Shown one piece after another: positions 1 through 7,445 of a stretch of DNA of 64,000 bases. The notes under the pieces were generated by a model. The model did not search any database, had not been told where the DNA came from, and saw only the letters and a program-made list of their open reading frames with translations. Numbering within the stretch: the stretch's first letter is position 1; each line of letters starts with the position of its first letter. The stretch covers positions 868,001 through 932,000 of the forward strand of contig NZ_CP089588.1 of the NCBI RefSeq assembly GCF_021249345.1, written 5' to 3'. This DNA comes from Halobacterium wangiae (GTDB lineage Archaea; Halobacteriota; Halobacteria; Halobacteriales; Halobacteriaceae). A program made the translations under genes and the position numbers.

Positions 1-673
1 GCAGCAGGGCGACGCGTACAAGCACGTCCTCGACGAACTCGGCGTCCGCACCGAGCTCTCACCGGACGAGAGCGCGCGCATGGTCGACGAGGTGGGCTTC
101 GGCTTCTACTACCAGCCGGAGTTCAACCCGGTCGTCGACGCGCTGTGGGACCGCCGCGAGAAGATGGGCGTCCGGACGTTCGTCAACACCGTCGAGACGC
201 TCGGCAACCCCGCGAACGCCGACGTCCACCTCGGCTCGTTCTACCACCTCGCGTTCGCGAAGAAGATCGTCGAGACGGTCCGCGAGAGCGAGGCCGTCGG
301 CTTCGACCGCGTCCTGATGTTCCAGGGGATGGAGGGGTACGACGACGTGCGCCCCGGGTCGACGACCGTCGCGGAGTGGTCCGCGGGCGGCGACGTCGAG
401 GACTTCACCGTCGAGACGCCGGACTACGGGATGGACTTCGAGAGCGAGGACCTGCACGTCGACGACGTCGCCGTCGACTCCGCGGCGATCACGGCGGACG
501 TGCTGGCCGGTGAGGAGCGCGGCCCGTTCGTGGACGCCGTGGCGCTCAACGCCGCCCTCCGCATGTACGCCGGCGAGGACGTCGACTCCATCGACGAGGG
601 CGTCGAGGCGGCCCGCGAAGTTATCGCCGACGGCCGCGCCGAGTCGCTGCTCGCGGACCTCTGTGCGTTCTGA
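1..673 (+). CDS. Anthranilate phosphoribosyltransferase-like (TrpD family) protein, C-terminal part
   Basis: The open frame enters from the left edge (codons from position 2) and stops at 671-673, so the N-terminal half lies outside the window. The visible 223 residues resemble the C-terminal domain of the TrpD / nucleoside phosphorylase-like transferase family: a GFGFYYQPEFNPVV stretch followed by GVRTFVNTVETLGNPAN, which matches the family's 'R-x-G-x-R-T-x-F-N-x-x-G-P-L-x-N-P' region. Family members move a phosphoribosyl group between PRPP and an aromatic amine. Many haloarchaeal paralogues (TrpD2-like) have no proven tryptophan role, and no other trp gene is visible here, so the substrate is undecided. 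The PRPP site would lie in the missing part. Confidence 0.72.
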   Translation, partial: QQGDAYKHVLDELGVRTELSPDESARMVDEVGFGFYYQPEFNPVVDALWDRREKMGVRTFVNTVETLGNPANADVHLGSFYHLAFAKKIVETVRESEAVGFDRVLMFQGMEGYDDVRPGSTTVAEWSAGGDVEDFTVETPDYGMDFESEDLHVDDVAVDSAAITADVLAGEERGPFVDAVALNAALRMYAGEDVDSIDEGVEAAREVIADGRAESLLADLCAF

Positions 674-712
674 GGTCGGAACCACTTTGTGACAGCCGGC
701 GAATCGGAGCGC

Positions 713-1564
713 ATGAGCGACGGCGACGGGTTCGACGTGCTGGCCGACGAGACCCGCGCCGGCATCGTCCGTGCGCTCGCGGTGGCGCGCCGCGACGACC
801 CGCGGAACCCACACCGCTCGTTCTCCGAACTGCAGGACGACGTGGGGGCGACGGACTCCGGCCGGTTCAACTACCACCTCGGGAAGGTCAGGGGGCACTT
901 CGTGACGCAGACAGAGGACGGCTACACGCTGTCGGCGGTCGGGCAGCGAGCAGCGGGCGCCATCCTCTCGGGGTCCTTCGACGACCCGCCGGAACACGAC
1001 CCCGTGGACCTCGACGAGGACTGCGGCCGCTGTGGCGAGCCAGTAACGGCGCAGTACGAGGACGGACTGCTCCTGGTGGGCTGTGAGAACGACCACAGGT
1101 TCGGGGACTCCCTGCCGCCCGCGACCATCGAGGAGAACACCCTCAGAGAGTCCATCGACGTCCTCGACGCGAAGATGCGCGGCGACGTCGAGCTGGCACG
1201 CCGGGGCGCCTGTCCGACGTGCTTCGGCCCGGTCGCGTGGTCGTTCCACCGGGACCTCGACCCCGAGGCCCCGGTCGAGCAGATCTACACCGCCGAGTGC
1301 CAGCAGTGCGGCCAGCAACTCGGCGTCCCACCGGGGTTAGTCGTCCACGACCACCCGGCGCTCGTCGCCGCCTACCGGGACGCCGGCGTGGACCTCCGCG
1401 AGCAACTCCTCTGGACCGTCGACTGCTGTCTCCCCGGGGCGTCGGAACTCGTCTCCGAGGACCCCGTCCGGGTCGCCATCGACGCCGGCCCGCACGGCGA
1501 CCAGCGGTTCGTCCTCGACGCCACCGCCGACGTCGTGACGGCACCGAACGACGCGAGTAGGTAG
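713..1564 (+). CDS. Winged-helix (ArsR-like) regulator with C-terminal zinc-ribbon-like cysteines
   Basis: A 283-aa haloarchaeal protein. Residues about 5-85 look like a winged helix (FDVLADETRAGIVRAL, then FSELQDDVG and FNYHLGKV), typical of ArsR-like DNA-binding domains that open with a 'LADETR' helix. The rest carries three CxxC pairs (CGRC, CPTC, CQQC), and the last two could form a zinc ribbon. I chose the ATG at 713 because the MSDGDGFDVLADE start is usual for these proteins; an upstream start at 689 would add eight unlike residues. It is probably a transcription regulator, but ligand and targets are unknown and neighbours give no hint. Confidence 0.75.
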   Translation: MSDGDGFDVLADETRAGIVRALAVARRDDPRNPHRSFSELQDDVGATDSGRFNYHLGKVRGHFVTQTEDGYTLSAVGQRAAGAILSGSFDDPPEHDPVDLDEDCGRCGEPVTAQYEDGLLLVGCENDHRFGDSLPPATIEENTLRESIDVLDAKMRGDVELARRGACPTCFGPVAWSFHRDLDPEAPVEQIYTAECQQCGQQLGVPPGLVVHDHPALVAAYRDAGVDLREQLLWTVDCCLPGASELVSEDPVRVAIDAGPHGDQRFVLDATADVVTAPNDASR

Positions 1565-1598
1565 CGTTATCCGCCCGGCGGTCGACCGTTCGGACTGT

Positions 1599-2141
1599 AT
1601 GACTATCCAGGCGACGCTCCACACGAGCGAAGGCGACATCGAGGTCGAACTGTACGACGACCGGGCCCCGCGGACGGTCGAGAACTTCGTCAACCTGGCG
1701 AAACACGACCCCGCGGCCAGCGACGACCCGGCCCCCGACACGCCCACGTGGGAGGACCCCGAGAGCGGCGAGGTCCGGGGCGACGCGCTGTACAACGACG
1801 TCAAGTTCCACCGCGTCATCGAGGGGTTCATGATCCAGGGTGGCGACCCGACGGAGACCGGTCGCGGCGGCCCCGGCTACCAGTTCGACGACGAGTTCCA
1901 CGACGACCTCCGCCACGACGGCCCCGGCGTGCTCTCGATGGCGAACTCCGGCCCGGACACGAACGGCTCGCAGTTCTTCGTCACGCTGGACGCCCAGCCA
2001 CACCTCGACGGCCGCCACGCGGTCTTCGGGAAGGTCACCGACGGCATGGACGTCGTCGAGGCCATCGGCACCGTCGAGACCGGCCCGAACGACCAGCCCC
2101 AGCGCGACGTCGTCCTCGAGTCCGTCGAAGTCCACGAGTAA
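1599..2141 (+). CDS. Peptidyl-prolyl cis-trans isomerase, cyclophilin type
   Basis: A 180-aa single-domain cyclophilin with no signal peptide, so a cytoplasmic prolyl isomerase that speeds protein folding. Family signatures are clear: FHRVIEGFMIQGGD (active-site region with the catalytic Arg after FH), GTG-like GRGGPGYQFDDEF, MANSGPDTNGSQFF and HLDGRHAVFGKV. The stretch at about residues 35-65 (ASDDPAPDTPTWEDPESG) is an acidic insertion between the first helix and the FHRV strand, as often seen in haloarchaeal cyclophilins. The ATG at 1599 follows the previous stop by 34 bp and fits the usual MTIQATLHTSEGDI start. Confidence 0.95.
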   Translation: MTIQATLHTSEGDIEVELYDDRAPRTVENFVNLAKHDPAASDDPAPDTPTWEDPESGEVRGDALYNDVKFHRVIEGFMIQGGDPTETGRGGPGYQFDDEFHDDLRHDGPGVLSMANSGPDTNGSQFFVTLDAQPHLDGRHAVFGKVTDGMDVVEAIGTVETGPNDQPQRDVVLESVEVHE

Positions 2142-2211
2142 CGCGACGCTCAGAGCCCTGCGGCGCGGCGTTCTTCTTCGTCACCCAGTCGGGTAGCGAC
2201 CAGTCGGTCGG

Positions 2212-2226
2212 CGCTCCACGGGAGCG
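2212..2226. other. Small perfect hairpin upstream of coxA
   Basis: CGCTCC (2212-2217), a three-base loop ACG, and GGAGCG (2221-2226) form a perfect 6-bp stem whose 3' edge is 18 bp before the coxA ATG. A direct repeat CAGTCGG lies just upstream (about 2186 and 2201). If transcribed, the hairpin would sit in the coxA leader. A role is inference only. Confidence 0.4.
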
Positions 2227-2244
2227 ATTCACTCACTACCGAAC

Positions 2245-4041
2245 ATGTCCGCGACAACCACCAACTGGTCGCTCCCGAAACCGGACGACATGGCTGTCGG
2301 ATCGGGACAACTCGCACTCACAGTGACGACCGGACTGCTGTTGTTCGTCGTCGCGTGGACGCTCACCAGCGTGGAGAACTGGCGCTCGTACACGCCCTCC
2401 GGCGGAGGGTTCGGTACCGGCGACGACGTCGACCACCGGGAGAAACCGGGCGGCGTCGTGCGCTGGCTCACCACCGTCGACCACAAGGACGTCGGCATGC
2501 TGTACGGCACGTTCGCGCTCCTCTCGTTCGTCTGGGGCGGCGTCGCAGTCCTGCTGTTGCGCACCGAACTGCTCACGCCCCCCATCGACGTCCTCGACGC
2601 GGCGACGTACAACGCGTTGCTGACCAGTCACGGCGTCACGATGCTGTTCCTCTTCGGGACGCCCATCCTCGCGGCGGTGGCGAACTACTTCATCCCGCTG
2701 CTCATCGGCGCCGACGACATGGCGTTCCCGCGCATCAACGCCATCGCGTTCTGGCTGCTCCCGCCGGGTGCGCTGCTCGTCTGGGGCGGGTTCTTCCTCG
2801 AACCGCTGGGGCTGGCCGAGGGCGCCCAGACCGCCTGGACGCTCTACCCGCCGCTGTCGGTCCAGCAGACCAACCCGGGCGTCGACCTGCTGTTGCTCGG
2901 CCTCCACCTCACGGGCGTCTCCGCGACGATGGGCGCCATCAACTTCGTCGCCACCATCTTCACCGAGCGCGGCGACGACGTCGACTGGGCCACCCTCGAC
3001 ATCTTCTCGTGGACCGTCCTCGTGCAGTCCGGCCAGATCCTGTTCGCGTTCCCGCTGCTCGGCAGCGTGCTCATCATGTTGCTGCTCGACCGGAACTTCG
3101 GCACCACGTTCTTCGCTGTCGGGGGTGGCGACCCCATCCTTTTCCAGCACCTCTTCTGGTTCTTCGGCCACCCCGAGGTGTACATCCTCGTCCTCCCGCC
3201 GATGGGACTCGTCTCCTACATCCTGCCGAAGTTCACGGGCCGGAAGCTGTTCGGCTTCAAGTTCGTCGTCTACTCGACGCTCGCGCTCGGCGTCCTCTCG
3301 TTCGGCGTGTGGGCCCACCACATGTTCGCCACCGGCATCGACCCACGTCTCCGTGCCTCGTTCATGGCCGTCTCCATCGCCATCGCGATCCCCTCCGCGG
3401 TGAAGGTGTTCAACTGGATCACGACCATGTGGAACGGGGACCTCCGGCTCACCGTCCCGATGCTGTTCTGCATCGGGTTCATCCAGAACTTCATCATCGG
3501 CGGCGTCACCGGCGTCTTCGAGGCCGCCATCCCCGTCGACCTCATCCTCCACGACACGTACCACGTCGTCGCGCACTTCCACTACGTCATCATGGGCGGC
3601 ATCGTCTTCGCCGTCTTCGCGGGCATCTACTACTGGTTCCCGCTGTACACCGGTCGCTGGTACCAGCGACGACTCGCCCACGCCCACTTCTGGCTCTCGA
3701 TGGTCGGCACCAACCTCACGTTCTTCCCGATGATACTGCTCGGCTACGGCGGGATGCCGCGTCGCTACGCGAACTACAGCCTCGAGGTCGGGCCGGTGTC
3801 GTACTTCACCGACCTCCACCAGCTCGCGACGCTCGGCGCGTTCGTCCTCGCGGTCGGCCAGCTCGTCTTCGTCTGGAACGTCGTCGTCTCCTGGCGCGAG
3901 GGGAAGCGCGTCGAGAGCGACGACCCTTGGGACCTCGCCGTCCACGGCCAGCGGACGAAAGAGTGGGTGTGGTTCGAGCGCGACCGCCGCCCCGTCGTCG
4001 CGGACGGCGGCGACGACGCCGACGGCGAGGCGGCGGACTGA
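2245..4041 (+). CDS. coxA: Haem-copper (aa3-type) terminal oxidase subunit I
   Basis: A 598-aa integral membrane protein with about 12-13 hydrophobic segments. It is the catalytic subunit that reduces O2 to water and pumps protons. Metal ligands are visible: the low-spin haem His in LLTSHGVTMLF, CuB His and cross-linked Tyr in FGHPEVYIL, the CuB pair in WAHHMF, and the haem ligands in VVAHFHYV. The Glu of GHPEVY marks an A1-type D-channel, and the K-channel Lys is in PSAVKVFNW. The first 60 residues add an extra N-terminal hydrophobic helix before the canonical TTVDHKDVG start. No subunit II or III gene adjoins; a ferredoxin follows 54 bp later. Symbol by family; some genomes call it ctaD. 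Confidence 0.95.
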   Translation: MSATTTNWSLPKPDDMAVGSGQLALTVTTGLLLFVVAWTLTSVENWRSYTPSGGGFGTGDDVDHREKPGGVVRWLTTVDHKDVGMLYGTFALLSFVWGGVAVLLLRTELLTPPIDVLDAATYNALLTSHGVTMLFLFGTPILAAVANYFIPLLIGADDMAFPRINAIAFWLLPPGALLVWGGFFLEPLGLAEGAQTAWTLYPPLSVQQTNPGVDLLLLGLHLTGVSATMGAINFVATIFTERGDDVDWATLDIFSWTVLVQSGQILFAFPLLGSVLIMLLLDRNFGTTFFAVGGGDPILFQHLFWFFGHPEVYILVLPPMGLVSYILPKFTGRKLFGFKFVVYSTLALGVLSFGVWAHHMFATGIDPRLRASFMAVSIAIAIPSAVKVFNWITTMWNGDLRLTVPMLFCIGFIQNFIIGGVTGVFEAAIPVDLILHDTYHVVAHFHYVIMGGIVFAVFAGIYYWFPLYTGRWYQRRLAHAHFWLSMVGTNLTFFPMILLGYGGMPRRYANYSLEVGPVSYFTDLHQLATLGAFVLAVGQLVFVWNVVVSWREGKRVESDDPWDLAVHGQRTKEWVWFERDRRPVVADGGDDADGEAAD

Positions 4042-4095
4042 CCGCCAGTCGCGGGGACCGAAAGCCGAAAGACCGGCGACCCCCAACCCCCGCCA

Positions 4096-4437
4096 ATGAG
4101 CGACGCCGACACCGCCGTCGACCCCAGCGACATCGGGGAGGCGGACGCGCCGCCCGTCGAGGAGAAGCCGTACAAGCTCGTCTACGAGGCCAACAAGTGC
4201 TTCGGCGCGGGCAAGTGCGCCGAGGTCTCCGCGAACTGGGAGATGGACATCTCGACGGGCGTCGCGAAGCCGAAGACCTACTTCTTCGACGAGGACGAAC
4301 TCGACCACAACGTCGCCGCCGCCGAGGCCTGCCCCGCGAAGAAGGGCGACGGCGTCATCCACGTCGTCGACCGCCGCACCGACGAGGAGATCGCGCCCGA
4401 CCCCGACGGCGACGGCACCCTCTCCGTCGACTGGTAG
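4096..4437 (+). CDS. Ferredoxin, probable [3Fe-4S] type
   Basis: A 113-aa acidic protein. The cluster ligands look like NKCFGAGKCAEVS (Cys-x5-Cys) followed about 50 residues later by AEACPAKKG (Cys-Pro). Three cysteines with this spacing are typical of single-cluster [3Fe-4S] ferredoxins of the actinobacterial P450-partner kind. The middle Cys of a normal CxxCxxC motif is absent, so a [4Fe-4S] cluster would need a non-cysteine ligand. The first 30 residues are a D/E/P-rich extension common in haloarchaea. It is a small soluble electron carrier; the partner is unknown, and the oxidase upstream is a neighbour rather than a demonstrated partner. Confidence 0.82.
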   Translation: MSDADTAVDPSDIGEADAPPVEEKPYKLVYEANKCFGAGKCAEVSANWEMDISTGVAKPKTYFFDEDELDHNVAAAEACPAKKGDGVIHVVDRRTDEEIAPDPDGDGTLSVDW

Positions 4438-4438
4438 C

Positions 4439-4621
4439 GTGCGCCCCCTCTACCGCTTCCTCCTCGCGACGAGCGTCGTCTACCCCGTCGCACTCGTCGC
4501 CGGCGCCGTCGCGTTCGGCCTCGACTGGACGCTCGCCAACCGCCTCCCCCTGCTCGCCGCGAGTTTCGGCGTCGGCGCCGCCGTCCTCACGCAGGCCGCC
4601 GTCCGTCGACAGTTCGCCTGA
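4439..4621 (+). CDS. Small membrane protein (60 aa)
   Basis: Starts with GTG one base after the ferredoxin stop, so the two are probably co-transcribed. Residues about 7-27 and 34-53 are hydrophobic and predict two membrane helices, with Arg residues at both ends. I do not recognise the family. The tight spacing and a composition unlike a random frame make it likely real, though a protein this small is uncertain. Confidence 0.55.
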   Translation: MRPLYRFLLATSVVYPVALVAGAVAFGLDWTLANRLPLLAASFGVGAAVLTQAAVRRQFA

Positions 4622-4666
4622 GCACGCACCGTAACCGACTTCTCCCCCCGGACCCCACGAACGGAC

Positions 4667-4749
4667 GCGAGGGTGGCCGAGCGGCCAAAGGCGGCGGGCT
4701 TAAGACCCGCTCCCGTAGGGGTTCGTGGGTTCGAATCCCACTCCTCGCA
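4667..4749 (+). tRNA. tRNA-Leu (anticodon UAA)
   Basis: An 83-nt class II tRNA. The acceptor stem GCGAGGG (4667-4673) pairs with TCCTCGC at the 3' end, followed by discriminator A4749; CCA is not encoded. The anticodon stem GCGGG/CCCGC (4694-4698/4706-4710) encloses CTTAAGA, giving anticodon TAA at 4701-4703. A long variable arm (TCCCGTAGGGG region) and a GTGGG-TTCGAAT-CCCAC T-arm complete the fold. No intron is visible. The last 24 nt recur downstream (see the repeat). Confidence 0.97.
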
Positions 4750-4862
4750 TCTGCGACGAACGAACGTGAGGAGCGATGCGTGGGGGATTCGAAGCACGGC
4801 AGACGCAGCGCGAACGGAGTGAGCGACCGTCTGCAGGCGGTTCGAATCCCACTCCTCGCATC
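4728..4862 (+). repeat. Direct repeat of the tRNA-Leu 3' end (possible att scar)
   Basis: Bases 4728-4751 (T-loop to 3' end of tRNA-Leu plus two bases) recur identically at 4839-4862: 24 nt, offset 111 bp. The second copy has no tRNA body in front of it. This is the arrangement left by tyrosine-recombinase integration into a tRNA 3' end, with the downstream copy being the distal attachment site. The 87 bp between copies hold no gene, so if an element was here it has been lost or nearly lost. No integrase is visible nearby. Confidence 0.75.
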
Positions 4863-5093
4863 GGACCTTTTACGCTGCGCTCGGCGGCTCCGCCGCCTCG
4901 CTCGGTAAAAGCTACGCTAAAAGCACTCCTCGCTCCTGCCGCTCGCTACGCTCGCGCAGTGAATCGCGGCGTCCTCGTTCGCCTTCGGCTCACGAGGGAC
5001 AAGCAGACCTCCGGTCTGCTCAGTCTCGGGCTCTTCGACCCGCTTCCGTCGCCAGCGAACGGGGTCGGCGGCAGCAGGGCCAACACTCTCCGC
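4750..5093. other. Intergenic region with several short-loop hairpins between convergent units
   Basis: About 340 bp without a gene, between tRNA-Leu (+) and the PQQ enzyme (-). Besides the tRNA 3' repeat it holds an arm pair CTTTTAC (4867-4873) / GTAAAAG (4905-4911) enclosing GGCGGC-TCC-GCCGCC, and a perfect 8-bp hairpin AGCAGACC-TCC-GGTCTGCT at 5002-5020. These may end transcription from either side. An open frame crosses the region but has no protein-like features. Confidence 0.5.
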
Positions 5094-7133
5094 TCAGGCC
5101 GACCCGTCGCCCTCCTCTGGGGGAACGATTTCGAGGACCGCGCCGGTGTCGCCTTCGGGGACGCCGCGCTGGTTGGCGAGGACGTACACCTCGCCGTTCG
5201 GCCCCTGGCCGAACATGCGGACGAAGTAGTCGAAACCGCCCTGGACGACGAGTTCCTCCATCTCCCAGAGCTGGTCCAGGGGGACGTCTCCGGCGGTGCC
5301 GTCCGCCGCCTCGGTCGTCGTAGTCGTCCCCTCCGTCGTGGTGGTGGTCGTCGTATTGTCCGCCGTCGTGGTAGTGGTCGTCGCGTTGTCCGTCGTCGTA
5401 GTCGTCCCGTTGTCCGTCGTCGTGGTGGTTGCGCCGTCGCCCTGCCCGAAGTCGCCGCGAGGAGTCGCCGCGAGGATGCGGCCGGCTGGCTCCTCGCGGG
5501 CCGGGTCGGTCGTCCAGGCGCCGAAGACGTACTTTCCCTGGAGGTCCGGGACCGCGTCGGCCTCGTAGCGGTGGCCACCGACGACCGTGATACCGACACT
5601 CTCGCCCTGGTACGTGTGGGGGAACTCGACCACTGGGTCGACGAGTGGGCTGCCATCGTACGGTGCCTGATTCGGCTCGTTCGCCGGACAGTCCGTTATC
5701 GCGGCGGGGTCGCTCGGGCTCTCAGTGCTGAAGCAGTGCGTGCCCTCCTTGACGTTCCAGCCGTAGTTCCCGCCGCGTTCGACGACGTTCACCTCCTCGA
5801 AGAGGTTCTGGCCCGCGTCGGCGACGAACAGGTTCCCCTCGCTGTCGAAGGAGATGCCGTACGGGTTCCGGAACCCGTACGCGTAGATCTCGTCGCGGGC
5901 GTCCGTCCCGACGAACGGGTTGTCCTCCGGGACGCCGTACGGCGAGTCGTCTCCCTGTGCGTCCACGTCGATTCGGAGCACGTCACCGAGGAGGTTCTCC
6001 GTGACGTCCTGGCCGTTGCCGCCCTCGTTGACGTCGTACCAGTCGTCGACGTGGCCGTACATGTTGTCGTTGGCACCGCCACCGTCGCCCATGGGGACGT
6101 ACAGGTAGCCGTCCGGACCGAAGGCCATCGGGCCGGCGTCGTGGTTGTACTGGGGTTTCTGGAACTGGAGGAGGACCCGCTCGGACGACGGGTCGGCACT
6201 GCTGCCGTCCCCGGTGGTCGTGAACTCGGAGACGACCTCGACGTGGTCCCAGCCCTCCGGCGTGTCCTCGTTCGGCGGTGCACTGTAGTGGAGGTAGAAC
6301 CGACCGTTGTCCGCGAAGTCAGGGTGGACGTCGATACCCAGCAGGCCGCGCTCGTCGTACTCCTGGGTCTGGCTCGCGTACGAGCCATCGAACTCGCCGA
6401 GCGTGACCATCTGGTCGGAGACGTTCACGAACGGGGTCTCTTGGCGGCCGTCGTCGGTGACGACCCACACCTCGCCGGTCTGGTCGGTGACGAACTGTCG
6501 GCCGCTCCCGTCGTCCGGCACCGCGAGATCAGTCGGCGCGGTCATCCCGTCCGCGACCGTCCGCAGGCCGACCTCGGTTCCCTCCGTGAAGAATCCGGCC
6601 TGGCCGGGCTCCTCGGTCGTCGTAGTCGTCGTCTGCGATTCGTCCGTGACGGAGACGCCGCCGACCATGGTGTTCGGGTGGACCTCGCAGAGGTACTCCG
6701 TCATCTCGGTGGTCGCCGTGAACGTCACCGTCTGGGTCGCCCCCTGTTCGGTGACGATGTCGGAGCGTACGAGCTGGTTCCCGTCCGCGTCGACGACGAC
6801 GACGTTGTGTGGTTGTCCGTCGAGGTTCTCCCAGACGATGCTGTACTCCTGACCGTCCTGCAGTTCCAGCGTCGGGTTGTTGACGCCCTCGATGGAGGCC
6901 GGGGTCTGCCCCTGCCACCCCCCGATTTCGCCGCCGAGCCGGAACTCGGTCTGCTGGATTGCCGCGGCGGCGCCGTATCCGAGCAGGCCGAACGCGACCC
7001 CTGCACCGCCCACGCCCGCCAGGACGCTCCGCCGCGATACCGGGAGCGCCCCGTCTGCCCAGCTCTCGTCCGCCGGCTTCTGGTCGTTCGCTTCCGGTCT
7101 GTCGGCTTCCGCGTCGGTGTGGTGGTTGCGCAT
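5094..7133 (-). CDS. Tat-exported cupredoxin / PQQ-dependent sugar dehydrogenase-like beta-propeller
   Basis: A 679-aa protein. A twin-arginine signal lies at about residues 33-60 (SRRSVLAG followed by a hydrophobic run); no lipobox Cys. A cupredoxin domain follows (about 65-165) with type-1 copper ligands His109, Cys149, His152 and Met156 (QPHNVVVV, LCEVHPNTM), as in halocyanins. After a Thr/Glu linker, residues about 185-679 match the soluble glucose/sorbosone dehydrogenase (GSDH) propeller, with LLGIDVHPDF, GFRNPYGISF and GDVLRIDVD segments. A 42-residue Thr-rich insert (about 567-608) carrying N-x-T sequons interrupts the last blade. A built-in electron acceptor for a secreted dehydrogenase is a reasonable inference; the substrate is unknown. 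Confidence 0.88.
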   Translation of the reverse strand: MRNHHTDAEADRPEANDQKPADESWADGALPVSRRSVLAGVGGAGVAFGLLGYGAAAAIQQTEFRLGGEIGGWQGQTPASIEGVNNPTLELQDGQEYSIVWENLDGQPHNVVVVDADGNQLVRSDIVTEQGATQTVTFTATTEMTEYLCEVHPNTMVGGVSVTDESQTTTTTTEEPGQAGFFTEGTEVGLRTVADGMTAPTDLAVPDDGSGRQFVTDQTGEVWVVTDDGRQETPFVNVSDQMVTLGEFDGSYASQTQEYDERGLLGIDVHPDFADNGRFYLHYSAPPNEDTPEGWDHVEVVSEFTTTGDGSSADPSSERVLLQFQKPQYNHDAGPMAFGPDGYLYVPMGDGGGANDNMYGHVDDWYDVNEGGNGQDVTENLLGDVLRIDVDAQGDDSPYGVPEDNPFVGTDARDEIYAYGFRNPYGISFDSEGNLFVADAGQNLFEEVNVVERGGNYGWNVKEGTHCFSTESPSDPAAITDCPANEPNQAPYDGSPLVDPVVEFPHTYQGESVGITVVGGHRYEADAVPDLQGKYVFGAWTTDPAREEPAGRILAATPRGDFGQGDGATTTTTDNGTTTTTDNATTTTTTADNTTTTTTTEGTTTTTEAADGTAGDVPLDQLWEMEELVVQGGFDYFVRMFGQGPNGEVYVLANQRGVPEGDTGAVLEIVPPEEGDGSA

Positions 7134-7445
7134 GGTCTACAGTCGTCGTTCAACCATCCTGTCGGTCTTTGTTATGCACAATCGCCCGACAGGTAAGCGC
7201 GACCGAGGCACGGAAACGCGATGTTACCTTCCGTGGCGACCCGACGAGGCTCGCGGCGTCGCTGTCACCCCCGGCCACAGGTACAGAGCGCAGAAACGGG
7301 AGCCGGCCCAGCCAACCAGGTCAGCTTACTACCACCCAGGCCAGACCTATCGCGAGTCCGGCGCCGCCGACCATCGAGAGGCGGACTGCGAGGCCCAATC
7401 ACGGCGGACACGTATTTGTTCGCTCCCTCCATAAGAACAGTGAGA
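7134..7445. promoter_or_regulatory. Divergent promoter region with 8-bp dyad around the PQQ-enzyme promoter
   Basis: 312 bp between divergent genes. CCTGTCGG (7158-7165) and its exact inverse CCGACAGG (7186-7193) flank 20 bp containing GCATAAC on the minus strand, about 40 bp before the 7133 start. A protein on the dyad would cover the promoter core. For the rightward gene, GTATTTG near 7412-7418 lies about 30 bp before the ATG at 7446. The rest holds no gene I can support. Confidence 0.45.

Noticed and set aside
2236-4362. 708-codon open frame on the minus strand opposite coxA
   Set aside because: It is His/Asp/Arg/Glu-rich with no hydrophobic core or motifs and lies antisense to a certain coxA gene; it is a product of GC-rich codon structure. 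Other very long antisense frames (59-1318, 57202-58695, 53009-55777) were rejected for the same reason.
4839-4862. Second tRNA-Leu gene
   Set aside because: Only the T-loop and 3' acceptor strand are present; no anticodon arm or 5' acceptor precedes it.
5310-5435. Tandem DNA repeat as a separate genetic element
   Set aside because: It is in frame within the PQQ enzyme gene and encodes Thr blocks; reported as a protein insert instead.
4776-7196. 806-codon plus-strand frame across the tRNA-Leu downstream region and opposite the PQQ enzyme
   Set aside because: Composition is Val/Arg-rich antisense sequence and the opposite strand has a clear Tat-exported enzyme.
7221-7445. Extended start for the membrane protein at 7446
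   Set aside because: The 75 extra residues are Arg/Pro/Cys-rich and would bury the signal peptide; a promoter-like box lies just before the ATG at 7446.
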